Of a DNA stretch of 64,000 nt, positions 19,017-29,800 are shown in pieces. The DNA lies in assembly GCA_947623175.1 (NCBI GenBank), contig CANQGK010000006.1, positions 25,037 through 89,036 on the forward strand, in the 5' to 3' direction. This DNA is from an uncultured Clostridia bacterium (lineage in GTDB: Bacteria > Bacillota > Clostridia > Oscillospirales > Acutalibacteraceae). The position numbers were made by a program, and so were the translations under genes. The stretch's first letter is position 1. Each line of letters starts with the position of its first letter. Below the pieces are notes generated by a model. That model saw only the letters and a program-made list of their open reading frames with translations, was not told the origin of the DNA and made no database searches.

Positions 19017-20498
19017 ATGCACCCGGTTAAAAGAATTATCGCGGTACTGTTGGCTTTGATAATTTGCATCTCGGCGGCAGGCTGCGGAGAAAAAGCTTCG
19101 GGCACCAAGAAAAAGAAAAAAATCGTTATCATCAAGAAAAATCCTTCTTCCCGGGTTTCCGAACCTGCGGAGGATACGGACGCCGACAACGGCTTTAGCG
19201 ACGATTATTATTTTGACGAGGAATATATTTCGGAGCGCAAGCTTGCCTTAAAGGATACCGTCTCCGTCGAGAAAACGGTTCCGGAATATACCGTAAGAGC
19301 CGTAAATTTCAACTTGACGGGCGACTATACGGTTATTTACCCCGATGGCAATTTCCAGCTTATGCAGGCGGCAAAAAAGCTGGTCGAATATTTCTCGAAA
19401 AACGGCGTAAAGCTCGGCATCGCGTCCGACACCTCCGCCAAAAAGGACAAGGAAATTTTGGTAGGAGATACGAACAGGAAAAAATCGACGCTTTCCGACA
19501 AAAATTACGCGGTTTCGCTGTCGGGCAAAAAGCTCTTTTTTGAAAGCGGCAACTTTAACGGCGCGGTAAAGGCGGTTTCGTGGTTTACTTCTTTAAAATA
19601 CCAAAAGGGAAAAATAAATACCCTTACCGGAAGCTATGATTTTTCGGCGAAGGTCAAAAGGCCCGACGGGCTTTACGAATTTGTTTGGGGCGATGAGTTC
19701 GACGGAAGCGTTCTTGACAATACCAAGTGGGAGCTTACCTCGCATATGAGCGCCGGAAGCTCGTTTAAGCTCTCTCGCGATCCCAAGGCGATAAATCTGT
19801 CCGACGGATTGTTAAAGCTGTCCGCCGTACGCTGCTTTGATCCCGAAAACAACCAGATACAGGCGATGGTACCCTATACCGTCGAGGGAAAACGGCATAT
19901 GAATTTCCGGTACGGATATCTCGAAATGCGGGCAAGAATACCCTTCGGCGCGGGAGCCTGGCCCTCGCTTTGGCTGTCGGGAGCCTGCAGCGCAAATTCG
20001 GGCGCCGTGGTGAGTACGATATTTGATAACGGCGATATAATCCCCTCAAACTTCTCCGCAGAGTTCGATATAGTCGAATACACCTCGCTTCAACCCAATT
20101 TACATAAGTGGTTTTACAACGACATGCCCGGAATCGAGGGTATAATCGACCGACATTCTTCGCTCGGAGCGGTCGAAAAACCGGTAAAGAGCGAATTGCA
20201 GAACGATCCCGCTCAATCCTTTGTTTATCAGACCATAGCCTTCGATTGGACGCCGGAGGATTTGACGATATACATAAACGGCGAAAAGTTTTACAGCTAC
20301 AATTGGAAAAAGAGCGTACAGCTTGACGGACTCAACGATATGACGGATTTTCTCAATCCGGTATTTATACGGCTTAACAACCATCTTATTCCGGAAAATA
20401 TCCCGAGCGATTATTCGACCTTGCCGTGTGAGATGTTCGTCGATTACATAAGATTATACCAGAAAACAGACACAGGCGGAATTTGGTTCGCCGAGTAA
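19017..20498 (+). CDS. Lipoprotein with GH16 endo-glycanase domain
   Basis: Surface-anchored lipoprotein of 493 residues. A lipobox signal (LIICISAAGC) is followed by a Lys-rich, acidic linker and a roughly 130-residue domain that resembles an alpha/beta module at the head of some glycanases, then a GH16 jelly roll from about residue 220 (FVWGDEFDGSVLDNTKW). The catalytic motif is EFDIVE, with E349 as nucleophile, D351 and E354 as acid/base, intact ExDxxE form; WPSLWLSG before it is typical. The start follows AAAGGAGG with a 5-bp gap. First gene of the large cluster. ExDxxE GH16 enzymes include laminarinases, agarases, carrageenases and endo-beta-galactosidases; the galactosidases around it favour a galactan-like substrate. 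Confidence 0.85.
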   Translation: MHPVKRIIAVLLALIICISAAGCGEKASGTKKKKKIVIIKKNPSSRVSEPAEDTDADNGFSDDYYFDEEYISERKLALKDTVSVEKTVPEYTVRAVNFNLTGDYTVIYPDGNFQLMQAAKKLVEYFSKNGVKLGIASDTSAKKDKEILVGDTNRKKSTLSDKNYAVSLSGKKLFFESGNFNGAVKAVSWFTSLKYQKGKINTLTGSYDFSAKVKRPDGLYEFVWGDEFDGSVLDNTKWELTSHMSAGSSFKLSRDPKAINLSDGLLKLSAVRCFDPENNQIQAMVPYTVEGKRHMNFRYGYLEMRARIPFGAGAWPSLWLSGACSANSGAVVSTIFDNGDIIPSNFSAEFDIVEYTSLQPNLHKWFYNDMPGIEGIIDRHSSLGAVEKPVKSELQNDPAQSFVYQTIAFDWTPEDLTIYINGEKFYSYNWKKSVQLDGLNDMTDFLNPVFIRLNNHLIPENIPSDYSTLPCEMFVDYIRLYQKTDTGGIWFAE

Positions 20499-20518
20499 TA
20501 AATAAAAGGAGAGAAATT

Positions 20519-21946
20519 ATGAAAAACATATTTATTAAAACCGGAGCATTTTTGATCGCATTACTGCTTGTCGCCGCGTCGGCGGGATGCAAGAGCGGCA
20601 GAGACACCTCCGATTCGTCGGATGACGTTGAGATTGTTTATCAATACGAGGATGAGGAGTCGGCTGCCGACAGCACGGTAAGCGCCGATACCGGTTCGAG
20701 CGGCAGTACGTCGGATAAAACGACGAGCTCCAAAAAACCGTCCTCAAATAAAAATACCCTCGTCAACGACAACGTAAATCCGAACGATTATTCGGGCGGG
20801 TCGGTTACCTACGCCACATGGCGCAATCCCGCGCTTTACGAGGACGGACCGGTGGTAAAGGCTTTTGAAAATAAATACAATATCAAGGTAAACGTTGACC
20901 TTATGAACGAGGAGAGCTATACCAATACCGTTTTGGGCAGAATAGCCTCCGGCAAAGCGCCCGACGTTTATTTTTCGACCTACACATTTCCCTATTGTCT
21001 TGACGCGCTTCAGCCTATCGACGCGGCAAAGCTCAATCTTAAAGAGTCTATCTGGGATAAACCGCTTATCAATATTTCGACCGTAAACGGCAAAACCTAT
21101 CTCGTCGACACCGTGGGAAGCATCTGGAAAGACGAGGATATGATAGTTTACAATAAAAAGATATTCCGCGACAACGGCTGGACGACTCCCGAGGAATACT
21201 ACAAGGCGGGCAAATGGGATTACGACGCTATGGAAAAGTGCATGAAGCAGGTAGCCTCACTCGGCACCGAATATAAGGGCGGCGCCATTCACCTTGAGGG
21301 CCTTATTCACGCGGCGGGCGGCGCGGTTATAGGTATGAAGAACGGTAAGTTCTACAACGGTACCACAAGCGCCGTTACGCAGGACATCATGCGCTGGGCG
21401 TCTACGGGACTTAAGGAAGGCTGGATCAGCACCACCTCCATATATACGGCGCTTAATCAATTCCCGTCGGGCAAGGTGGGTATCGCGGTACTGCATTCCT
21501 TCGCGCTTAAAAAGACGGGCTATTTGAGAAGCATGAAGGCGAGCGACATAGGCTTTACTTATCTGCCGTCCTATAAAGGAAAAGCATATACGCCTACCTC
21601 CTTTGTACGCGGCTGGGGTATTTGCAGAGGCGCCAAAAATCCGGTAGCCGCCGGTATATTCCTGCGGTATTATCTTGACGTCAACAACTACGACACAGGC
21701 TCCGCCTTTATTTCCAAGGACGCCGAGAACTTCTTCTTTAAGCTTACGGCAACAAATACTAAAAACAAAAACTTCTACTTCTGCTACGGTTCGGGCGTGA
21801 ACGGCGTTACCGGTAAAGAATCCGCCGTCGGCGACTATATTTCCAAGCCTGCCGCCGCCGATCCGACGCAGGTAGTTACCGAAATTTCCAAATATCAAAA
21901 CGCGCTTAACGCGGATATAGCGAAATTAAATCAAAAAATCAAATAA
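20519..21946 (+). CDS. Extracellular solute-binding lipoprotein (family 1)
   Basis: Substrate-binding lipoprotein of 475 residues. The signal LLLVAASAGC ends in a lipobox cysteine, then a low-complexity Ser/Asp/Thr/Lys spacer of about 75 residues leads to a family-1 SBP fold (TYATWRNPALYEDGPVVKAFENKYNIKVNVD, GKAPDVYFSTYTFP, WGICRGAKNPVAAGIFLRY). It lies 20 bp after the GH16 lipoprotein with AAAGGAGAG upstream of its start. It presumably captures GH16 products at the membrane and feeds one of the permease pairs downstream. The second SBP of the cluster (31410) is unrelated in its N-terminal part, so two ligands are likely. Confidence 0.88.
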   Translation: MKNIFIKTGAFLIALLLVAASAGCKSGRDTSDSSDDVEIVYQYEDEESAADSTVSADTGSSGSTSDKTTSSKKPSSNKNTLVNDNVNPNDYSGGSVTYATWRNPALYEDGPVVKAFENKYNIKVNVDLMNEESYTNTVLGRIASGKAPDVYFSTYTFPYCLDALQPIDAAKLNLKESIWDKPLINISTVNGKTYLVDTVGSIWKDEDMIVYNKKIFRDNGWTTPEEYYKAGKWDYDAMEKCMKQVASLGTEYKGGAIHLEGLIHAAGGAVIGMKNGKFYNGTTSAVTQDIMRWASTGLKEGWISTTSIYTALNQFPSGKVGIAVLHSFALKKTGYLRSMKASDIGFTYLPSYKGKAYTPTSFVRGWGICRGAKNPVAAGIFLRYYLDVNNYDTGSAFISKDAENFFFKLTATNTKNKNFYFCYGSGVNGVTGKESAVGDYISKPAAADPTQVVTEISKYQNALNADIAKLNQKIK

Positions 21947-22020
21947 AATTCATCTTATCGCGCAAAAGTCGGGCGCTCGGGCGCTTACGACCTGCGGCAA
22001 TTCACGAAAGGAATAAAGAG

Positions 22021-24117
22021 ATGAATATATCAAAAAACAATAAAGCGGCGGCGGTTTTTCTCAAATTCACCGCAATAGCGGTCGCGTTTATGATACTCTT
22101 TTCGGCTGTTGCCGTCGGTATTACGAAAACCCGCGCCGAGGAACAAATTCCCGTCTGGAACGGTACGAAATCATCCGAATTTTCCGGCGGCGACGGCAGT
22201 AAGGGAAGCCCTTATCTCATTTCTACTCCCGAACAGTTAGCATACGTCGTGAGCACCGACCTTACCGACGGCTTGTATTTCAAGCTTATTTCGGATATTC
22301 GGATAAACGATACCTCCAAGGAAAATTGGAAGGATACCGCCCGAAATTGGGTGTGGGCGGACGTTCGCTTCGTCGGCACCTTTGACGGCAACGGGCACAC
22401 TATAGACGGCCTTTATTACAAGGGCAATCAGTTTAAGCGCGGGCTTTTCTCCTACATAGGTGATACCGTAATAAAAAATCTTATCTTTACCAACGCTTCG
22501 ATAAATACCACCTATTCGGGCGACGGCGGCTCCGGCATACTCGTAGGTCAGCTTTCGGCTTCGGCAACCATGCAAAATATTTACGTTGACGAAACCTGTG
22601 AGCTTAACGTGCCGAACGGAAACGGCGTGGCGGCGATAGCCTCCTGGGGCGGTTATAAAGCGACGATAGACAACTGCGCCGTTTTGACCGATAAAATTGT
22701 CGGTAAAGGCTACGTGGGCGCCGTAATAGGAACCAATTGGTCAAATCAAAGCACGATAACGAATTGCTTTACCTCCTCAAGCCTTCCGATACGCGGCTAC
22801 GGCTCGATAATAGGCCCTTCGAATAACTACGCGCTGGTTGCCGACAATATAGGCACCGTCGTTTTGGAAAGCGCGGAGCACATGAAGGGCGAAAATGCAA
22901 AGCTTTATATGCCCGGGCTTGATTTTGAGGACGTATGGGAGATAACCGACGGTTATCCGGTATTATCCCCTAAAATAACGGAGGTTTGGGACGGCAATAA
23001 AGCCGAAAGCTTTGCGGGCGGCAGCGGTACCGAGGCGGATCCCTATTTAATTGAAAACGGCGGCCAGCTTTATAAAATGGTCGCGGATTTCAGCGACACG
23101 CCGGTAGGAAGTAAGCCCGCAAGTCATACCTATTTTAAGCTTACAAAGGATATCAATCTCGGCAATAATCAATGGTACACCGTAGAGTCTACCGCTTACC
23201 CAAATAACACGAATTACGCTGTGGGCTTCAGCGGCATAATCTACGGCGACGGGCATACGGTAAAAGGACTTTACAACGGCAAAGCGGCGGGAGTTGCGGG
23301 ATTTATTCCGGTAGCCGCGCAGGGTGCGGAAATTTACGATTTGCATCTCAAGAACGGAAATTTACCGAAGGTCGCTTGGAATACCTATGCCGTGGGCGCC
23401 TTTATCGGGCTTGCCGCGGGCGCCTCTAACTCCGCGCCGGTGATCATCGACGGCTGTTCCGTAAGGAATTTCACGGTCGAGAGCCGCGACGCTTCGTCCG
23501 CCTTTGTCGGATATTTGTATTCACAGTCGGTCGGGATATATAACAGCTGTTGTTCCGACTCCAAAATAACCTATAACGGCAATGAAGCAAAGAAAAACGC
23601 GGGCGCGTTTATAGCCGTTACGGGCGGAAACAATTATCTGAACACGATCACCGTCGCAAACAGCTACTGTGTAGACGTATCGCCCGAAATACTGTCGGAC
23701 GAGGACTTTAAAAAGATCACGACTTTTGAAAACGTTTATACTCAATATTCCGATTACGACGGCTCGGTCGAGGGTATCACAAAGCTTGAAGACGATAATA
23801 TGCGCGGTGAAAACGCAAAGCTGTATATGAAAGGCTTTGATTTCGATACCGCCTGGGAGATCGTCGAGGACGGATATCCGGTAAATCACATATACGTACA
23901 GCCTGACTACGTTTGGAAAGGCGATACCGCAGAGGAATTTGCCGGCGGCAGCGGAACCCCGCAGGATCCCTATTTAATAGAAAACGGCGCGCAGCTTTAT
24001 AAAATGGTCAAGGAATACAGCAACGCGTCGGGAGCCGCGGACGCGCAAAACAAGCCCGAGTATTTCAAAATAACAAACGATATTTATCTCAACGACGTAA
24101 AGGCAAAGGATTTGTAG
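22021..24117 (+). CDS. GLUG-repeat surface protein, N-terminal part up to an in-frame amber codon
   Basis: Secreted protein with signal peptide followed by repeats of the form WxGxxAxxFxGGxGxxxxPYLIxxxxQL and FxGxxxGxGHTVxGLY, the pattern of GLUG-type beta-helix surface proteins. At codon 699 the reading frame meets TAG, but the same frame continues with no further stop for 884 codons and with homology to the next gene (26819). The amber reads AAG GAT TTG TAG GAT, and a single C-to-T change in CAG (Gln) would explain it. Residues from about 45 to 420 are nearly identical to residues of the neighbouring GLUG-GH16 protein. Truncated product would lack its membrane anchor and be lost from the cell surface. 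Confidence 0.7.
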   Translation: MNISKNNKAAAVFLKFTAIAVAFMILFSAVAVGITKTRAEEQIPVWNGTKSSEFSGGDGSKGSPYLISTPEQLAYVVSTDLTDGLYFKLISDIRINDTSKENWKDTARNWVWADVRFVGTFDGNGHTIDGLYYKGNQFKRGLFSYIGDTVIKNLIFTNASINTTYSGDGGSGILVGQLSASATMQNIYVDETCELNVPNGNGVAAIASWGGYKATIDNCAVLTDKIVGKGYVGAVIGTNWSNQSTITNCFTSSSLPIRGYGSIIGPSNNYALVADNIGTVVLESAEHMKGENAKLYMPGLDFEDVWEITDGYPVLSPKITEVWDGNKAESFAGGSGTEADPYLIENGGQLYKMVADFSDTPVGSKPASHTYFKLTKDINLGNNQWYTVESTAYPNNTNYAVGFSGIIYGDGHTVKGLYNGKAAGVAGFIPVAAQGAEIYDLHLKNGNLPKVAWNTYAVGAFIGLAAGASNSAPVIIDGCSVRNFTVESRDASSAFVGYLYSQSVGIYNSCCSDSKITYNGNEAKKNAGAFIAVTGGNNYLNTITVANSYCVDVSPEILSDEDFKKITTFENVYTQYSDYDGSVEGITKLEDDNMRGENAKLYMKGFDFDTAWEIVEDGYPVNHIYVQPDYVWKGDTAEEFAGGSGTPQDPYLIENGAQLYKMVKEYSNASGAADAQNKPEYFKITNDIYLNDVKAKDL
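22150..23510 (+). repeat. Long direct repeat, copy 1 (partner near 27885-29250)
   Basis: About 1.3 kb encoding GLUG repeats is near-identical to a segment of the next gene, with long runs of unchanged bases and mainly silent differences. Divergence increases after roughly 23350. Confidence 0.75.
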
Positions 24118-26769
24118 GATCCGTCCGAGGCGTCGTGGAATGCAAAATTCAACTCCTGGTACGGCGTTTCAAACTACGGCAAGGGCTTTTGCGGAGATCT
24201 TGACGGCGGCGGACATACCGTATACGGTCTTTACAGCAGTACGGGATATTCGGGACTCATCCCTGTTCTTTTGGACGGAGGCAGCGTTCACAACCTTAAT
24301 TTGAAAAATTCCTATATACGAGGCTGGGAATCGGGCGGCGGAATTGTCGGATTTGTTAAAGGCCATTGGCGAATGGCGCCCGTTTCGGTATCCTACTGTA
24401 CCGTAGACAACACGGTGGTTGAAAGCTCGAAAATATACGTCGGCGGTATTATAGGCGGCTTCGGCGACCTTAAAATCACCCTGTCAAATTGCGCGGTGAC
24501 GAGAACCCGACTTATATCGACCAACGAAAACGACAATTACCTTTCCGGCTTTATAGGCAACGGCTGGGGCAACAGCGGACAAAGTGTAAGCGACAGCTTT
24601 ACGGACAGCTCGGTGCATCCGGTAACCGCCACAGGCGACCGCGACCTCTTTAATACCGTTTTGGGATACGTAACCTACAGCAACGTATATACCTCCGCCA
24701 AAAAGAATTTTGCCGCAAGCGGAGTAACCTATCTTTCGGACGACAGCCTGCTGACGGGTAAAGCCGCAAGCGGGACGCTGAAAGGCTTCGATTTTACAAA
24801 CGATTGGTGCGAAACCGAAGACGACTACCCCGTAATACGGGAAAACGCCGGAAATTGGAGGTACGACGACAAGCTTCCGGGTGAAGTATGGTCGGGTAAG
24901 CCCGCGCGATTTTACGCGGCGGGCGACGGCACCGAAAAGGAGCCCTACGTTGTCGCGACGGGCGGTCAGCTGGCGTTGCTTGCAAACGACGCCTTAAACG
25001 GCAAAACCGCGAACAAATATTATAAAATAACCGAGAATATCATTCTTAACGATACTTCCGCGAAAAATTGGAAGAAAACGGCGCACGAATGGTATACGGG
25101 CGCATGGGCGCAGGCGTTCAGAGGGCATCTTGACGGCGGCTACCACACCGTTTCGGGGCTGTATCTTGACAAAAACAAGGATAACTATGAGGGCGCCGAT
25201 TATTATACCGGTTTATTCGCCTGTATCGGCAGGGACGCCGTTATAGAAAAGCTCGGAATAGTAAACTCGAGCCTCGTATTTACCGACAGCGTTGCGCAAA
25301 GATATGCCGGCGCGTTTGCGGGCTTTGTGGATCAATATGACGCGAAGACGACTTCGTTTGAGCAATATCCGATAATACGCGAATGCTTTGCGGATACTTC
25401 GGTTTATCTCGACGCGTCCTCCTGCGGCGGCATGATAGGCTGTGCGACAAGACCTGTCAGGATAGAGAATTGCTTCTTTACCGGCAAGGTTAATTCCACG
25501 GCGAGAGGACTTTTCGGCTACTCCAAGATGAACGCCGATTATGACGATGTTCTGATAAGGTGTTTTTACACCGCCGATTCCGATTACGCCGTACTCTCGA
25601 ACCAATCATACGATAATTTTAAAGTCGAAAGCTGTTATTCTTCTTCGGCTCAGGATAAGGACGGTCTGACGCGGCTTTTCATCGATAAAATGTGCGGTAA
25701 AGCCGCCAAAGAGAATATGACCGCGCTCGATTTTAAAAACATTTGGGTCACAAGAGGCGAAAGCGAGACGCCGGGGCTTAAGGGATTTGCCGCCGACGCC
25801 TACAGCAACCGTATGTCGCCTTCGGATATCGTCGTAAGCTTTGAAACTAACTGTGACTTGACGGTCGAGCCTATGACGGGCAAGGCGTATTCCAAGCTCA
25901 AGTTACCCGTTTTGTCGCGCGAGGGTTACGCTTTTGACGGCTGGTATGCTTATTCGGAGCTCGATATACCCTTTGACTACGATTATTATCCGACCTTCAA
26001 TACCATTTTGTACGCAAAGTGGACCTTGCTCGGCCTTGGGCAGGATTTTGAGCAATATGCCGATTCGGAGTACGATTATCACGAGGACTACGAGTATTAC
26101 CGTCCTATGTCGGACAATTATTCGGCGAAATACATCCACGGCGGCGCAAAATCCATGCACAGGAAAGGCGATTCGGACGAAGAGCTCGATTTTCTCCTTT
26201 TCTACGAGGATGAGCTCGAAATCGGCAAAAAATACAAAATGGTATTCTACACGACTACCGACCGAAACGGCTCGTCGGTGGATATATCGCTTGTGCATCT
26301 TGATTGGCCGGACGTATACTCCGCCGATAACGGCGTACAAAAAATCGCCTCCCTTCGCAATCTCAAAGACGGCGTTTGGCAGGAGCATACATTTACCTTT
26401 GTCGCCCGCTCAAAATGGATAGCCATAAGAACGAGCGGCGGCAGCAGCGTTTATTTTGACGATTTTGTGCTCTACCGTACCGACGGGGCGGTCGATAACA
26501 GCGAGGTTATCGTGACTAAGCCTACGGGCTTCACACCTTCGCCCGATATCGACGACGGCTCCTACGAGGAAGCGCCCGATGCCGACGATACGGATACAAA
26601 CGACGGCAGCGACCTGTCGACCGAAACGGGTAAAGGCGGTTCCGATAAGAAAACGGACGAAAATCCCGATTACTTGTGGATAATTATTCTTGCCGGCGGC
26701 GTTTTGGTCGCGGCGGCAGGCGCGATTATCGCGATTTGCGTAATAAAAAAGCGCAAAGCAAAAAAATAA
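24118..26769 (+). pseudogene. GLUG-repeat surface protein, C-terminal part after the amber codon
   Basis: In-frame continuation of the preceding entry; the first internal ATG is 24271 but no ribosome site precedes it. It contains further GLUG-type repeats, an InlB/Flg_new-type beta repeat (FDGWYAYSELDIPFDYDYYPTFNT then ILYAKW), a beta-sandwich module with YFDDFVLYR, an acidic Ser/Thr/Asp linker, and a C-terminal membrane anchor YLWIIILAGGVLVAAAGAII with a KKRKAKK tail. This layout is a cell-surface anchored protein. Expression needs readthrough of the TAG or internal initiation; otherwise it is a decayed half. Whole gene length would be 1582 codons. Confidence 0.65.
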
Positions 26770-26818
26770 TTTTATTTGGGTGATTAAAAAATTTTTTATT
26801 AAAAAGGAGAGTAAATTT

Positions 26819-29800
26819 ATGAAAAAAGTCTGTTTGGCAAAACGTATTTTAGCATATACCCTGACATTTTCGCTTTTCCTTTCTCAAATGATTTTGACTC
26901 CTGCGCTTTCCGCTTCGGCGGAAGAGCCCGCCGTCTGGGACGGCACCAAAGCCGAGAGCTTTGCGGGCGGAAGCGGTACCGCCTTAAGCCCCTACTTAAT
27001 AGAAAACGGCGGCCAGCTTTATAAAATGGTCGCGGATTACAGCGCTGTGTCAGGCGATGACAGCGAGCTTGCAACACCTACATATTTCAAAATAATTAAT
27101 GATATTTATTTGAATAATATTACCGATGCTGATATGGAGAATCCTACAACAGCCTCTTTAGAGGCAAAGGGTTTTAAACCATGGCATACTCATTATTCTC
27201 AATCAACAGGATTTTGCGGCGTAGTTGACGGCGGCGGACATACCGTATACGGTCTTTATTCTAACGTCGGCACCTATTCGGGTCTGATACCCAATGCAGT
27301 AGATACTGTTGAAATATATAATTTGAATTTAAAAAATTCATATGTATATGCTACCGGTGCTGCCGGAGGTATTGTCGGCGGAGCTTTCGGCTCGGTTACG
27401 ACTGTTTCGGTAAAGTGTTGTACGGTTGATAAAATCTTGGTTGACGGCGGTGCGAGTGTTCGTATTGCCGGAATTATCGGCGGATTAGCGGGCAGCGTTA
27501 AAAAAGCGGCGATATCGAATTGTGCTGTAACAAGAGCAACCTTGAAAACCTCACATAAAAGTTATCCGAATATTCAATCCGCTTTGTTGGGTTACACCGG
27601 TGAGCAGATAAAAGGTCATACTGTAACCAACTGCTATACAGACGGCTCGGCACATCCCGTAACCGATACAACAGATGCTGCCCATTTTAAAAAGTTTACC
27701 GATTACATAACCTATACCAACGTATATACAGCGGCCTCAAACACTAATAGCGCGGCAGGAGTCACACAGCTTACAGAAGATCAAATGAAAGGCGAAGCGG
27801 CAAAAGAGTATATGCCCGGTCTTAATTTTGATTTAATTTGGCAGACAGCCGAAAACGACTATCCCGTAATTCGTGAAAACCCGATATATGTCTGGGACGG
27901 TACGAAATCATCCGTATTTTCCGGCGGCGACGGCAGTAAGGGAAGCCCTTATCTTATTTCTACTCCCGAACAGTTGGCATACGTCGTGAGCACCGATCTT
28001 ACCGACGGCTTGTATTTCAAGCTTATTTCGGATATTCGAATAAATGATACCTCCAAGGAAAATTGGAAGGATACCGCCCGAAATTGGGTGTGGGCGGACG
28101 TTCGCTTCGTCGGCACCTTTGACGGTAACGGGCACACTATAGACGGCCTTTATTACAAGGGCAATCAGTTTAAGCGCGGGCTTTTTTCCTACATAGGCGA
28201 TACCGTAATAAAAAATCTTATATTTACCAACGCTTCGATAAATACCACCTATTCTGGCGACGGCGGCTCCGGTATACTCGTCGGTCAGCTTTCGGCTCCG
28301 GCAACCATGCAAAACATTTACGTTGACGAAAGCTGTGAGCTTAACGTGCCGAACGGCAACGGTGTGGCGGCGATAGCCTCCTGGGGCGGTTTTAAAGCGA
28401 CGATAGACAACTGCGCCGTTTTGACCGACAAGATCGTCGGTAAAAGCTACGTGGGCGCCGTAATAGGAACCAATTGGTCTAACCAAAGCAGTATAACCAA
28501 CTGCTTTACTTCCTCAAGCCTGCCGATACGCGGCTACGGCTCGATAATAGGCTCTGCGAATAACTACGCGCTGGTTGCCGACGACATAGGCACCGTCGTT
28601 TTGGACAGCGCGGAGCACATGAAGGGCGAAAATGCAAAGCTTTATATGCCCGGGCTTGATTTTGAGGACGTATGGGAGATAACCGACGGCTATCCGATAT
28701 TATCCTCTAAAATAGCGGAGATTTGGGACGGCACCAAAGCCGAAAGCTTTGCGGGCGGCGAAGGTACCGAGGCGGAGCCTTACTTAATAGAAAACGGCGG
28801 CCAGCTTTATAAAATGGTCGCGGATTACAGCAATACGCCTGTACTCGACAAGCCGGAGAGCCATACCTACTTTAAGCTGACAAAGGATATCAATCTCGGC
28901 TATAATCAATGGTATACCGTAGAGTCTACGGCTTACCCCAATAACTCGAATTATACCACGGGCTTCGGCGGCATAATCTACGGCGACGGGTATACGGTAA
29001 AAGGTCTTTACAACGGCAAAGCGGCGGGAGTCGCGGGACTTATTCCGGTAACTGCGCAGGGCGCAGAAATTCACGATCTGCATCTCAAGAACGGGTATTT
29101 ACCGAAGGTCGATTGGAACTCCTATGCCGCAGGCGCGCTTGTCGGGCTTGCCGCGGGTAACGCCAATTCTACGCCGATAACCGTAGAGGGCTGTTCCGTA
29201 AGGAATTTCACCGCAGGAAGCCGCGACGCTTCCTCCGCCTTTGTCGGATTTTCATATTCGCAGTCGGTAAAGATAGAAAACTGCTATTGCGCCGATTCCG
29301 ATATAAGCCATACCGGCAGTGCCGGCAGAGAAAACAGCGGCGCGTTTATAGCGTATACGAACGGCAGTGCTTACGGCAACAGCATAACTATCGAAAACAG
29401 CTATTGCGCCGGCATATCGCCTACCGTATCTTATGGCGATGGTTTTGAAGAAATCACCTCCTATAAAAACGTATATACCGACTTCGCGGATTATGAGAAT
29501 ACCGTAGAAGGACTTACAAAGCTTGACGTCGCTCAAATGCAGGGCGCCGCCGCAAAGGACAATTTGCAGGGCTTTAATTTCAACCAGATATGGCAATGCG
29601 GCGAAGAGGGCGAATATCCCTATCTTCGCACCTTTGAGGACAGAGCGGAGTATTGGGACGGTACCGCAGCGGAATCGTTCGCCGGCGGTACGGGCAGCAA
29701 GGAGAGCCCCTTTGAGATTTCAAATGCGCAGCAGCTTTATCTGCTGGCTTCCTCCGACACCGAGAGCACTCACGGCAAATATTATAAGCTTACGGGCGAC

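Noticed and set aside
22021..26769. Alternative genetic code reading TAG as an amino acid.
   Set aside because: TAG ends several intact genes here (36106, 41353, 51998, 58531), so TAG is a normal stop in this genome.
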